Of a stretch of 64,000 nucleotides of DNA, positions 37,663-49,850 are shown piece after piece. Source of the stretch: Chromobotia macracanthus (taxonomy: Eukaryota > Chordata > Actinopteri > Cypriniformes > Botiidae). Below the pieces are notes generated by a model. It had not been told where the DNA came from, ran no database searches, and was given only the letters and a program-made list of their open reading frames with translations. Each line of letters opens with the position of its first letter. The first letter of the stretch is position 1. The stretch spans positions 4,079,501 through 4,143,500 of the forward strand of contig JAZGTH010000068.1 of the NCBI GenBank assembly GCA_036877525.1, in the 5' to 3' direction. The translations under genes were made by a program, and so were the position numbers.

Positions 37663-38084
37663 TATGTTAGGACAGCCCAAAGTTTAAAAGAGTTTGAGTA
37701 GTTTATTCAGCATCACTTCTGATGTAATATAACAACACAATTATAAAAGGGGGAAATGTTAGGACGACTGTAATTACTGCCATTCATTCAGCGGCACAGA
37801 TTTAGCTGGAGCACAAAGGTGGATTAAAGAGGGAAAGTCCCAACAAAGCCACTCTGGAGGGCTTGTTCTCCTATATAATTGCCTCTGCCCAATGATCCAA
37901 AATTACAACCCCACTCCAAACCAAAGCCTCCTTTATTATTGAAAGAACAAGAATATTGCTCCCGGATCACCAGCAAATGGCTTTTCCCTGTAGTCTATAC
38001 AGTGCATACAATGTACAAAGCCTCAGCACCATGGTACACCATACCACAGCACATACCACACACATATATAAAATATATATAAAC

Positions 38085-38085
<1 letters not shown>

Positions 38086-38149
<64 letters not shown>

Positions 38150-38168
38150 AAATATATATATATATACA
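38086..38168. repeat. (TA)n microsatellite, compound
   Basis: About 83 bp of ta dinucleotides with aa interruptions. It generates long open frames rich in Tyr-Ile on both strands that are not genes. Confidence 0.97.
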
Positions 38169-38978
38169 TATACACCAAAACTATATAAACACAACATGAA
38201 AGAAACTTCTACAAATGTTTGGTTTTTTGGTATTCCTAGAAAGTCTGCCATTAAAATGTTCCAGGTCATTAAAACGCTATAATTACTACTCATGTTACAA
38301 GTTACAGCATCAAAGCAAACCATTTGTTAATGCCACAGCTTGAAAAAGAAACTCAGCAGCTAAAAACTAAATTGTTATTATTTTGTCATCTAAACACTGA
38401 AAACATCACCCTTCATTATTTCATATGCTAGTGATTTTGACAATTTTGAGGATTCATATTATTCAGCAATTATAAATGGGTTCCAGCTCTCTTATGCATT
38501 TATTGACGTATTTTTAGCATGGTGCAATATGCACATCATCTCAATATCTTCTTGTTTTGCACAGAGAGAATGTTGACTCATTTTCCAGTTAGATTTTGTT
38601 CCACACCAGACAACCTCTTTAATTACGAGTCTGAGCACTGAAGGTGCTGAAGCCTTTATTGAGTTTATACTGATTTTCTTAATGTTCTTCTTTCTGTTCA
38701 TCTTTCTCTGCCCAAAAAGTGTTTGTACTTCAGAAACCAGAAAGTGTAGAGACACAAACTTGAGATGATCTCAAATCCCACCTGCTAGGTACGCAAACAC
38801 ACACACACACGTTCAATGTTAAATCGCACTGGGTATAAACCAAATGCCAAAGTAACCATATGCTAAACTTTATCCACTTTCCCATTTTTAAAACTCTGCA
38901 ATTGTTTAATGGGGGTATTTTTTTACTGTTTTATTGAGGTTGATTTGGCATGTATATTCTTCAGTGCTTATTAATTAA

Positions 38979-39010
38979 GTGCTAACATATGCCTAATCAT
39001 ATGTTAGCAC
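38979..39010. repeat. Perfect 13-bp hairpin
   Basis: Arms gtgctaacatatg (38979-38991) and catatgttagcac (38998-39010) are exact inverted copies around a 6-base loop. No U-tract or gene context points to a terminator, so the role is unknown. Confidence 0.9.
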
Positions 39011-39857
39011 ATATGCTCAGATATATAAAAAAAAACGCAATAGACAATTAAACTTGAGCTGCTTACTTTTTGAACTCGCCCTAGAAACAAATTCTCCAGT
39101 ATCTCTAAACACAAAATAGTGCACAAACTTTGGTACACATGGAGAACAATGTAAGGATGCCAAATTTATTTCATACAGAAGAAGAACTGCCTCTTTGAGC
39201 AAATAAATTGAACTTTGACACTAAAACAACTGTATCCAGCATCCGCTGGGTCTGTTCTTCCAAATTTGGCTATTTTCTTCACACATACATTTTGGATCCC
39301 ATTAACTGTCACTATATTTGCATTTTTATATTTGTCAGTATGGCACACTATTGGAAATACTGCCATTATGTCCTAAACAAGACATTTCCATGTATTGGAA
39401 AAATAGAATCAGCTGCTTTCTCCTCGAATGAGCTCTTGTATTGCACTTTTTATTCACTCAGGCAAAGATTGCTTTCAGCTTTAGATGCAATAAATGTCAA
39501 AAAGACTCAGAGAAATGGGCTGAAATCTGCAAAATATTCAGCATTGTTACTGAGAGCACTCAATATTTGCACATGATATAAAAAATTGATGTAACTTCTG
39601 GAAATCGAGTTTAACATAGTGGAACTCTTTTTCTTCATGTGGTGACACAAAGTCTTAAGTGAAGAAACATGCACAGAACACATGCTGTATTGTTTCATGC
39701 CCCATTAATGCGTCTTTTCATATCCCATCATCGCTTGTGAAGCTTTTGGCTAAGCAAGTGACATCAGTTGAGTAAAGAAACGTGCTGAATTATGATTTAA
39801 TCGATGGAGGATTTCAGAATGTATATGTGCTGGACTGCACATTATGACAGCTGATGG

Positions 39858-39886
39858 CGCAAGATGCACATGGAGTGCATCTTGCG
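39858..39886. repeat. Perfect 12-bp hairpin
   Basis: Arms cgcaagatgcac (39858-39869) and gtgcatcttgcg (39875-39886) flank the 5-base loop atgga. The stem is too short for a typical miRNA precursor, so the role is unknown. Confidence 0.9.
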
Positions 39887-41369
39887 TTAAAATGGTGAAG
39901 CACACTTAAAAAAGAAAAGAAAAACATGGCAAACATATGCAAAGCTTATTCTAAGCTTCCCTTTGAAGCTAAAATCACTATTAAATCAGAATTCGAAGTA
40001 GCCTGTGTCATCATGAAACATTTCATTTTGCAATCTACCAAATGCAACAGCATACCTTTTAAATAACTCATTTGAGAATGAATATAGAACCAGTATTATC
40101 TCGGGTTCTAAACAGGTTGGCTCCTTCATCTTAGCTGCAGCCTTGTAATTGTGTTATCATAGAGTGCTATTGATTGCCTTTAAACCTAAAGTGCACATAT
40201 AGTCACAAATTGATATTGCAGCTCTTGCATTAGGATTATTCAAAGACTGAACAGTGTGCTTAATGATAGAGGTAGTTACCGCTCTTAAATAATGCCTCCA
40301 TCATACTTAGGAACTCCAGTTCTTAACTGCAGTCTCCTCCACATTCTAAACTCCAGTAATTCTTATCATGCCCACGGGATACAGTTTTTCCCAAGGCCAA
40401 TAACTTGATAAGTGCAAGCTCTTTATCTGATTGTAAGTTTGAAGATGTTCCTCAACTTTGAAATTAGATTTTAGAAATGAACATGTAGCTTCTACTTTTG
40501 ATTTAGTTTATTTCACTAACAAAAAGTACCACAGATGCCACAGTGCATGAATATGGTACCATATGATATCACACAATACCGTGGCATATATAAAAAATAA
40601 CCACGGTACCCATCACAGCACTTTTTAGTGTTATATCTAGTTTTATGGTTGACAGCATTTTTTAGTTTAAAATATATATGAACTATGAACTAAAATATAA
40701 ATTGTGAATATGATTTGGTGGCATAAAATAAAACAGAGGTACAGTAGTCGGCAGAAGAGGTTTGGTGGGATTATGGTGCAGAAAATGAAAAAAGTACTGC
40801 GCATTCAGAGACTATTCAAATACTGCCTGCGCAGTTTTATTATCTTAACACGGCAATGGCTGCTAAGATTTAATATTCAGTCTACAGTTCCACATAAATA
40901 TATATACTCTGATTCCAGCCTCAAAGTGGAGCTATATTCTGAGGCAGGAAACACGACGCAGTACAACTGGGACTTATTCCTGGTGGCCTTTCAAATATGT
41001 GATGTGAACAATTAATTACTGAGACAACTCGCGATGACATATTTCATTAACATTCAAAGCATTCCCCTGCCTGCCAGAGCAGCCTGAGCCCCAGAAAAGA
41101 TGGCAGTAGGAAGGACACACAGCTGGAGGAAAGCCAGTCCAAAACCCCAAGACGACCGTGTCTCACTTTTTGGAAAAAGAAATTAACAAATACTAAGTCA
41201 CTTCAAGGTCTATCTGCTACAAATTTGAGAAACTCCATACTGCCCTGGTTACTTACTGGCACGCAGCAGTAAGTAAACCATGAGAAGTGTTACGATTAGA
41301 CTGAGCTTTATCTGTGTGGGTTCGTCAAAAGACAATTTTAACAACAATGAAATATAAAACAAAGCACTA
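39887..41369. other. No gene seen
   Basis: Contains ggtacc/ccacggtacc-rich palindromic DNA around 40545-40610 that resembles a worn foldback repeat. A 103-codon open frame at 40704-41015 has no recognisable domain. Confidence 0.45.
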
Positions 41370-41722
41370 CAGCTGTCTCAGAAAGTGTTTGGACAAATAA
41401 TTCTTATTTAAAATTGTATGATATCATTGCATTTGATAACAAATTTTAAACTATTTAAACCATACAAATGATGCTTCTCTTGTGATACAAAGATTAAACA
41501 GCAGTTAAAAATGATAAATATGTAAAAAAAACTGCACACTTCATTTCTACAGCAGAGGGACATTATTTCTGTAATCACAGAATTTTGAGCAATAATTTTA
41601 AATAAAGGCTTGGTCTAAATTTTTATCTTAAAAATGTACTGTATTTCAGCAGAAAGTACAAGCTGTTCTGTTCCATGTAATAAAAATGGACAATGGAAAA
41701 GCACTTTTGGGGCCACTCCCTG
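41370..41722. mobile_element. Tc1/mariner-type MITE (related to 37419-37662)
   Basis: The left tip cagctgtctcagaaagtgtt tggaca is mirrored by the right tip gcacttttggggccactccctg with several mismatches. TA flanks both ends (41368-41369 and 41723-41724). 353 bp, non-coding. The tips point to the same family as the element at 37419-37662 (cagtggc...aaagtgtttggaca). Confidence 0.65.
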
Positions 41723-43069
41723 TATTAAAATATTAACCTGAAGCCGATAAAAATATAAAATATTCACCTTCATATGAAGTCAATATGCTGTATATGTCTG
41801 ATATAGATGATGATATAATGAATCTATAAAATAAAAATCTTTATATTTGCTGTTACATCATGATATTGTATCTACAGTAAAGGATTCCGTGTTTAAAAAA
41901 GGGGACAGAACATTCAGAAGACTCACGATGGAGTCTTCAATGTTTAATTTCCCTTGTAACCCGAGCGAATTCATCTCCATATCTTTGTTCAATAACTGAC
42001 ATTAATCTCAGTTAAAAAGGGAGCAAATATCACTCATCTCATTTCCCATTTTTGTGTGAATGTTTGAAAATTAACAATCCCTCACATCTGAGGAAAAATA
42101 CTGCCTTTGGTTTGTGCCAGGACAGCAAGTTTATGACTCTAACTTTATAAATGTCATAAAGGGATAATAAAAGTTATAGCTGGTTGATATAAAAATAGAT
42201 TATTTCTCATGTTCAGTAAGCAGATGTTAGTGATTCATGCCTGAAAACTTTGAGCGTTTAGACTGTAGTGTATTTAAGACGTACAGTATTGAGAGAGCCT
42301 CAAACAATTTACACATTATAAAAGTCTGTTCTTTTTACAAATAATAACATTGCAGATTTGACTTTATTCTTCTTGTGATGTCATACATTTATCATCATCT
42401 AGCAGGTAACACTTTATACTCAGTAGGTCATGAAATGGTAAGATTTCATTTTAACACAGGCACCCTTAGTGAATGTCTGTGTACATTACATACCTCAGGC
42501 AGACAATTGGTTAAAAATGAATCGAGCTAAAATCTTGCTCAAACCTCAGTTAGGAGCTTTTATTCCTATTGCTCAGTGGTTCATTGGCTCGGTCCACTTC
42601 TAACCTTAAAAGACAGCCCTTTAAATCTTTTACTCGACATGTTCTGTGGTACAGCAAGTGTCCTTTTCCACTGTAGTAACATGGCAAATAATAAAAATCA
42701 TGATGTGTTGTCGAAATGGAATGATACTGTAAAACATCATAACAATTTAAGGGGGCAGAGCCTTGAATACCTTTTCGACTGACCCTCATCATTTTTACTG
42801 AGGGGTGGCTGCTAGATGGTCAGCTTGTGTGAATACTTCTCACAAGTGTTATCTAATGTGAGAACCTTGGTGAGGGTGACTGATGGAGCATATGGACCTT
42901 GACAGGGTTGACATGCATTGTTTATCCCCACTGTATCCCCAAAGTGTCATTGAAGAACAAGTTTGAGATGTGATGTGTAAAAAAAATAAAAGGGTGCCAT
43001 TATTTGCTCTCCTGCTTTAAACTCATTTTGCAGTTCTCTATGATGTCCACGCTGCTCTTTTGTAACTGG
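41723..43069. other. No gene seen; one complex block
   Basis: Unique DNA, with a more complex block at about 42550-42800 that carries overlapping open frames of 68 and 80 codons on opposite strands. I recognise no domain. Confidence 0.4.
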
Positions 43070-43240
43070 GGTTGTCAAGCTTCAAAAGGACAAAAAAGCA
43101 ACGTAAAATTACCATACAAGTAGTCCACGTGACTTCTGAAGTCTTCTGAAACCCTGTGATAGCTTTGTGTGAGGAACAGACCAAAATTTGGAACGACATA
43201 TGGGTGAGTAAATGATGACAGAATTTCTATTCCAATATCC
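43070..43240 (-). repeat. Dispersed 'gttcacccaaaa' repeat, minus-strand 5' part
   Basis: The plus strand reads tttggaacgacatatgggtg, agtaaatgatgacagaattt, the reverse complement of the family's first half. The preceding ggacaaaaaagcaacgtaaa and accatacaagtagtccacgt are compatible with its interior. Confidence 0.65.
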
Positions 43241-43419
43241 AAAAACCATGTCACCAGTACAGGGAATTGAGATCAGGCAGCCCATTCAAAAACAGCCCAA
43301 GATCCAAACTAAAGAACAAGCCAAGTAAGACCACTGCCAGAATATCCATGAAGACAACCATGACAACAGTAGCAGATCTGTCAGTACTAGCTTACTAACT
43401 GAATACTGCTCAGTGCCAT

Positions 43420-43620
43420 ATTCGAGTTCAGTTGTTGTTTTATTTATCTTTATTAGACAGGGCAGTGGAGAGATTACAGGAAATCACTCTGTGGAAGAGA
43501 GAGAGGAACAGGAGTCAGGAAGGTACCACAAATCTGGACTCAAACTCAGGTCACCTGAAGCGCTACTGAAGAACGTCTCAGAGCGCAGCCGAGGTCATCG
43601 GCACTGCCTAGTGTTAGTTT
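43420..43620 (-). repeat. SINE-like dispersed repeat
   Basis: tttatttatctttattagac, agggcagtggagagattaca, gagagagaggaacaggagtc and actcaaactcaggtcacct follow the order of a common fish repeat in which a minus-strand tRNA-like head (box B-like gacctgagtttgagtcc) follows a purine-rich body. The family name is unknown to me. Confidence 0.45.
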
Positions 43621-43745
43621 AAATAGCAAATAAATCAATAGTTATTATTTTATGATAAACGTCTTTAACAGCAGTGTCACATTGTTCTCACATGATCTCA
43701 TTTTGTTCCACGTAAGGGGTTTCCAGTCCATATTTTGGCAAATGT

Positions 43746-43800
43746 AGAAAACCCATCCATCATCTAAACTGCTTATCCCTATTGGGGTCGCAGGGAGTCT
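43746..43800 (-). repeat. SINE 3' tail fragment, minus strand
   Basis: cccatccatcatctaaactg, cttatccctattggggtcgc is the reverse complement of the fish SINE ending 'gcgaccc...ataagcggttta...atggatgg'. Only the tail is present. Confidence 0.6.
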
Positions 43801-45662
43801 GCCTATCTTAGGCCGAGGTAGGGAAGAGATATATTGTACAGTGCTTACAGAAAATTAGCATAGTCTGTGTACAGTTAACATACGATACACTGCAGACATA
43901 GCAATATGTTAATATACTCTTCCATGCATTACCTAAATGTAAAGCCTGGACAATGTATATATCCATGACAGAATATGAGAAACAACATACTAGTTCATAG
44001 AAAGATCTAGTATATGGTAACCCGTGGCATTGTGAAGGAATTTTGTTCAATTTCTTAAATGATGCTAAATATCCCTTGAGAGTTAACATTGTTCAGTCAA
44101 TCTGAAATTAAATGTAATTTTAACTCTAATATGTAGCTTTTTTTTGGTTTTGTAAGCAGTCCTGTCATTTCATTTGATGGATGCCGCACTATACGTTATT
44201 CTGTGTCACTTTGCTCTGTTCTGCTGAGAGTTTCTGTTCGCAAATGCGCCTCATTTCAGATGTAAGGCTAATGATGAAGATGACCCAAGAGTACAAAGCA
44301 AAGACTTTCAGAAAGAGGGATTTCTTTTTATTTATGTGTTTATTTTTCTCTGCGGAAAATGCTGAATTGTAATTTACACTACGCAATGCATCTCCCAACA
44401 AAGGCACGGCTGGCCGCAGAGACTTCCTTTATGGCTTTGTAAGATTAAAAGGGATGCAACCAATGTGCATCAAAGAACAATGAATAAGAAAAACTTAAAT
44501 TTAGGTACAGTCTTTTATCATTTTCTGTATGACATAATGACATAATTATCTTGGTGAAACAGCTTATATGTTGGAAAATGCTCTAAACATCTAAAATACA
44601 GTTAATAGCATAAAAAACAGGAAACTTATAGTAAACAAACTGTTCGTTTTGCAGACATAAGATATAAGATCTGTGACATTACGGCAACACAATTAATGAA
44701 ATACGCAAAACATCCAGGTTACTGTACTGTGAGCATCTTTGCTAGGAATTGCTAAGCAACAGTTATCAATAAATGTGTTTTTATACCCAGGGGCAAAAAT
44801 ACTCCCCAACATCCGACAGATTCTGTGTGCAGTGATTGTCTGTGCACCAGAGCAACATGAGGAGAAATCACCTCTCTCCAACAAAGTGGCTGTATACTCA
44901 GTGGAGTTTACACAAACAAATGTCCAGAGACGTGAAGAAGATGTTTTGAGTTCCTTCGACATTATCACCAGGTGCTAGAAATGTACCACACCATACAGTA
45001 TGTGTGAAATCTACATTGCTACCTTGCCTCTTTTTGGATTTTACCAGGCGTGTCGGCTCAATTCCTAGAGGGCTTCTATGAAATGTGTAGTGTTGCATCT
45101 TCTCTCAGACCCACGACATGGTGAAAATAAAAGGGTGAGTGTGGGAATGGAGAAGAGCTTTTGAAGGCAACGAGTGCGGATCTGTGCCGTCAGTCTGTAT
45201 TAGCGGAAGGCTAACGCTTCTGCGCCCCGTCTGCTTTCATTACCATGACTCATTAGCTCGCACCAGGGTCATGGAAGCCAGGCAACTAGAAAGGGTAGAT
45301 GAGGGAGTTAGGAGGCAAGTGAGCTTTGTCATTTTGGACATTTATTGACCTGTTTTCACAGTGGGGAACGAAAAAGAAAGGGAAGTGTGATGCCGCCTGG
45401 AGAAGAGGAAGAACACACTGTAGATAGATGAGTGGTTTGTTCGCCCTCAGAATAAAGCAAGACTTGCTCTGTTACTGCTGTAATGTAGCTAAAGGTTTGG
45501 GCCGACCCTCAGGCAGGAACTGAGAAAGAGTGTCAATACCTCTCTGACTAAAAGAAGAGACATTCTTTTGGAAATTTCACTCATTTGGCAATATGGGAAG
45601 GACATCTGGGGAGTTGTTGGCTCTTTTGCAAGTGTTTATTGGGGACTAAACGTATAGTTTTC

Positions 45663-45665
<3 letters not shown>
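43801..45665. other. No gene seen; complex block at 45.1-45.35 kb
   Basis: No coding region is supported. About 45140-45350 is GC-richer and complex (ctttcattaccatgactcat tagctcgcacc), a candidate conserved non-coding block. Open frames of 79-93 codons around 44.7-45.1 kb overlap on both strands and have no domains. Confidence 0.4.

Positions 45666-45703
<38 letters not shown>
45666..45703. repeat. (TA)n microsatellite
   Basis: About 38 bp of ta dinucleotides. Confidence 0.97.
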
Positions 45704-45705
<2 letters not shown>

Positions 45706-48700
45706 CAATTCCATAATCACCATGATCATGAGACAGACAAATGTGTCAATTATTGTTTGCCATGTTTTGCATGTGTTAAACCTCTACTGCATTTGGGAAT
45801 AAACACAGAAAACTTACAAAGTTAAACAGTTGTGTCTCCAGGAACTCATGGAGACCTTGTGCAGCATGTAAACGTATTTGGTGCAACAAAGAAAAGGTTT
45901 CAAGATTTTAATTGTCACATGGAGTCATCAATGTTTGCAGTGCTCATAATTTGCAAGCCCAGCTTTTCTATTTTCTCCATGAAATAGACTATTCTCTCTG
46001 CATTACACAGCCCGTAATGATACAGCGCTCATCAGGCACTGTGCAGCATTTTCGAAATGGCTGTGAGTGGACTGCGGGTAAGTGGAAAGCTGAAGGTCCC
46101 ATGCCACGGTAAGAGAATCAGCAATGTAACACAAGAAGCATTTCAAAGACTTATCAGCTTACATCCCCCTCGTATATCCTATCCTGCTTACTGAAAAATT
46201 CAATTCATGTCATAAAAAGTGCTTCACTATCTTGTTTTCAGCTGAGGTTCAGAATCAAATGCTGCTTTGAAATATTCATTTAGCCTATTCTGAACTTTTT
46301 CCAAAATGTACAGTAATTGTATAAAGCAAATCCTTGGACTATACTCTGTAGTGGTTGTGGTCTGCAAGTATAAGCTGAGACGTCCATTATCAAGAGAGGC
46401 GTACTTGACTCAGCACTTTGAAGCCATGACAACATTGACATTTTGTATCCCTGAGCTTTTGACAGGTCAAGAGTGCCGATCCCCTCTGGCTGAAAGATAG
46501 GTTCATGTGACAAGTAAATGGTGTATTCATCAAGTCCTGTCATGTCGTCAAGGTAAACGCCTTTCAATTCATCAAAAGCTACTCAAATTTTAGATCTATT
46601 GCAATCCGGGGCACTGCTGAGTATGAAACATTCACCACATCTGTGTTTGTGTGTTGGAGTCTTAGTTCTATGGTACATCTATGGTAATTAAACCAAAATT
46701 ATGTGTATATTTTGTATTTGTTTGTTATCATGTATACTATTTATAATGTTATTTGTACTGGATGAATGTTCTCATAATGTTGAGAAGAAAGTTAGAAAAC
46801 TTAGAATAGCAAGGATCTTGATACACTAGTTAGTGTGCTTGAGTCAAGCACTGACTCTTGTATAAAGAAATACATGTAATAATCAGACTCCACATCAAGA
46901 GCTACTGTAATTAACTACGGCTTTCACACCGTTTAATCAAAACAGAAAACTGAGAAACAGCAGGATAGGGCTGGACTTTAAGTGGCTGAAATAAGCTGTC
47001 AAGAGTGTGTTTATAAATGACAACACAAAAGGTGGAATCTCAGAGGGGTAACCGCAAATCTTCTGCACTAGTTATTCTCACAGGAGGAATACAAGTGTAT
47101 CTGTGTGATCTCATTGTTTTTTCTGCCATAATATTCAGGATTGCAGCAGTGAATGTATTATTCATCACTGCTGTGCAGTCATTTCAGATGTGTTGCTAAG
47201 AGTGTACTCTCCTGAGTATTTCATGTTTTCGAATACCTCAGAGGCGTTTGCTGGGTGACATGAGATGATGAACCATTTTGGCCAGCTAAATGGATTCGAT
47301 CAAGTTAGCTCTCGCTCCAACCCCAGTAATTAGAGGGATGGGGATCAAACCTCCAGCGCTGGACAGCTCATACTAAAATACACCAACACCACAGAGGCAA
47401 AATACTTTGCAGAAATGTTGACTTTCATTGTTACACTGTGTCAGCTGTAAAAGTGGAATAAAGTATGAAGCACACAGTATGAAAACATCTGACATCTTAA
47501 CTGTCAAACATCTAACAGTTCAGTGTTTATTTCTGCGATTCACACGGGTGCCGAGAGGAACATACTTTTTCTTGTCTGCTCATTAATTTAATCTAATCAT
47601 TAACCTTCAGCGACCCGCAGTAGAACAACCACAAGGGCAATTATATAATTGAATATACTTGATTTTCCTCAAAGTGGATTAATACCACATAGACACCAGC
47701 TTATACTCTGAAGTATATGTAACATTTTAGATCTCCCAGCATGCCTATATATGCAAATATATGTTTTTAATTCAATTCCCATGTTTAGTGATGGAAAAAT
47801 GGCAGATGACAAAAATATATATTTATATATCATAAATATGATAAACTCTTTGAAACTCATAGATAAATATTCCAAATATTTTCTATGCCTAAAGAAACCT
47901 TTAAGGGTGTTAAAGGGTTCTGCTTACTGGAAAGATGTATATAATAAAGGTCAGAGCAACTGTGCTGTAAGCATCTAAACATGCATTTGCAGATATTATA
48001 CTGGAGGTCATGGAGCTGTAGAAATATCCCAGAATCATGGAACGTTTATTTAGAGGGCTGTTGTCAAATGTTTTCATTCTCTAGCTTACTGAAAAGACTC
48101 AAGAGAGGCTGGGGGGGGTATAGATTATATAGTTGGTTCAATGAAGTTTCAGGGTCATAACCCTTAAGAGTGTGTATGCATGCTGCTTTGACATGAACAT
48201 TTTCACATCCTAGCATGGTACAGTGGTGAATGTAACCACACACACCACCAAAAGGAAACTGAAACAATTACCATCTCTATGCTTAAGAATGTAAGGTCTA
48301 ACTTTTGCTGGAGGAGGAATTTTAAACAAGTGGGCCCAGTATGTGAGCAAGCTTTTTACACGGCTGTCCCCGCTACACTTTGAAGACAAACATTAAATGC
48401 TATCTAAGATCTTTGTTGGAAAATAGCAATAATTAATTTTCAAGGTGTTTCAAATGCCTTTTACTAAATGAACAGTTTGATCATTTTGAAGGTTTTAAAG
48501 AAAATGTTTAATTAATATCTTTTTTAATAATATCCTTTTTTTAACTTCACCTGAGCTCTGCAGATGTTTTGCTAACGCTGATGTTTCGCCAGAGTCATTA
48601 TTGATATTTTCTTGCGAATGCTGTAAACACATCTATCGACTGAATGAGAGTCACAAGGGTGTTAAACAGAATTTGAGGTGGGATATCAAGCCACCTTTGT

Positions 48701-49274
48701 CCTGTTTTGACCTTCGCTTTGGCTTATTCATGAATCATTCCAAGTCCAAGGTTGAGCTCATGGTGAAGATTAATAGCCCCTTTAAATGCCTGTGTTCCTG
48801 CGCTGCATGGAACTGTGTAGCACATACTTATTTTAGTGTGGAATCCCTGGCACCCTGCATGAGCAGCACGGCCAGGTTTCTTGATATTAATCACTGCTCT
48901 GTTCTTAAAAGAAGTGGATAACTTTCTCACACAACTGGTTAAACTTTCACTATGGATGTATTTGTGTAAATTAAAGTGCAATGGTGTAATGGCCAAATAT
49001 CAGAGCTTGTAATTAATAGGTTGAGGACTACAAGAAGAACACAATAAGTGATCACCATTGTGCCCTTGAGCAGGTGTTTAAGTTGTGGGATTGTCCATAT
49101 AAGTTGCTTGATAAAAGTGTCAGCTGAATACACATTTCCCTACTGTAAATTTGTACCACCATAGCCCCATCTGTATAACTTCCTCTTTTAAGGACAAAAC
49201 AAGAAATGTGTTGCTAAAAATGTAAAATATATGATATATCATTTACTGTAGCTGGTTATCATAAATTAACATTT
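45704..49274. other. 3.6 kb without a supported gene
   Basis: The longest open frames (46280-46567 minus, 95 codons; 48601-48921 plus, 106 codons, non-ATG start) have no recognisable domain and no clear splice sites. About 48560-48920 is complex, low in A/T runs and a candidate conserved non-coding block. A ggatcaaacctcc string at about 47343 is box B-like on the minus strand but has no partner box A. Confidence 0.4.
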
Positions 49275-49480
49275 TTCCATTACCTTGGTTGCGACCACCA
49301 AAACAGACTAGGAGCTTAGAGGTATCATGACATCGGCTTGAGCGGTGGACATAGACACTCAAACCTCTGGCTAGACACAACAAGTGAAGCCTTTCCTGTT
49401 CCAGCAACTCATGAGGTGGAGGACAGAATGCTTGAAGCACCATGCTTGACAAACACATGGGCTTCCTAAAGACAAGAAGA
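49275..49480 (-). pseudogene. DIRS tyrosine recombinase scrap, second copy
   Basis: The minus strand reads VLQAFCPPPHELLEQERLHL, then LCLARGLSVYVHRSSRC and SKLLVCFGG. This aligns with VLQAFHPPPHMPAG...LHLLCSVRAL...SDQLLVCF in the relic at 34375-35275 and with the C-terminal half of fish DIRS tyrosine recombinases. Neither the catalytic Arg boxes nor the Tyr is included. The differences between the two scraps suggest separate insertions rather than a local duplication. Confidence 0.65.
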
Positions 49481-49629
49481 CTGATAACATTTTTTGTAGA
49501 TGCCCTTTAAACATGACCTTGACCTGCCTATATATAAGTGTGATTTCACATGTTTAGACCTCGGCAGGCCTGAAACATTTTCGCTATAGTGTCAAAGCAT
49601 TGTCGAGATCCCTCGCAAGGTACCCAGCT

Positions 49630-49850
49630 ATTGAGCTTGTACATAACAGATCATTGTTCAAAACCTCCTACCTTTCCTCTCCTAAAAAGTACATTATTAT
49701 AATGATTTATAATGTAAGATGTTAGGTTGGATTTTGTGGGTAGCATCAGCCTGGCTTTATTTGACTTCAACATATGTAAAAGAACTCGCAATTTTATGTT
49801 TCAAACAGACATGGTGACAGAAAAGCAAAAGTTACATATTGTACCCTCAG
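49630..49850 (+). repeat. Worn relative of the MITE at 62575-62703
   Basis: gagcttgtacataacagatc attgt matches gagcaagtacataacagatc agtgt in the element at 62575-62703, and gcaaaagttacatattgtac cc about 170 bp later matches its right end gtcaaaagttacacactgca. The two halves are separated by extra sequence, so this copy is interrupted or rearranged. Confidence 0.45.

Noticed and set aside
37967..38323. 118-codon minus-strand frame rich in Tyr-Ile, resembling a membrane protein
   Set aside because: The hydrophobic part is translation of the (TA)n microsatellite.
46280..46567. 95-codon minus-strand open frame
   Set aside because: Balanced composition but no known domain, no clear splice sites and an overlapping plus-strand frame; expected by chance among many frames.
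47330..47360. Box B-like ggtttgatcccc on the minus strand
   Set aside because: Isolated 12-base match without a partner box A or tail.
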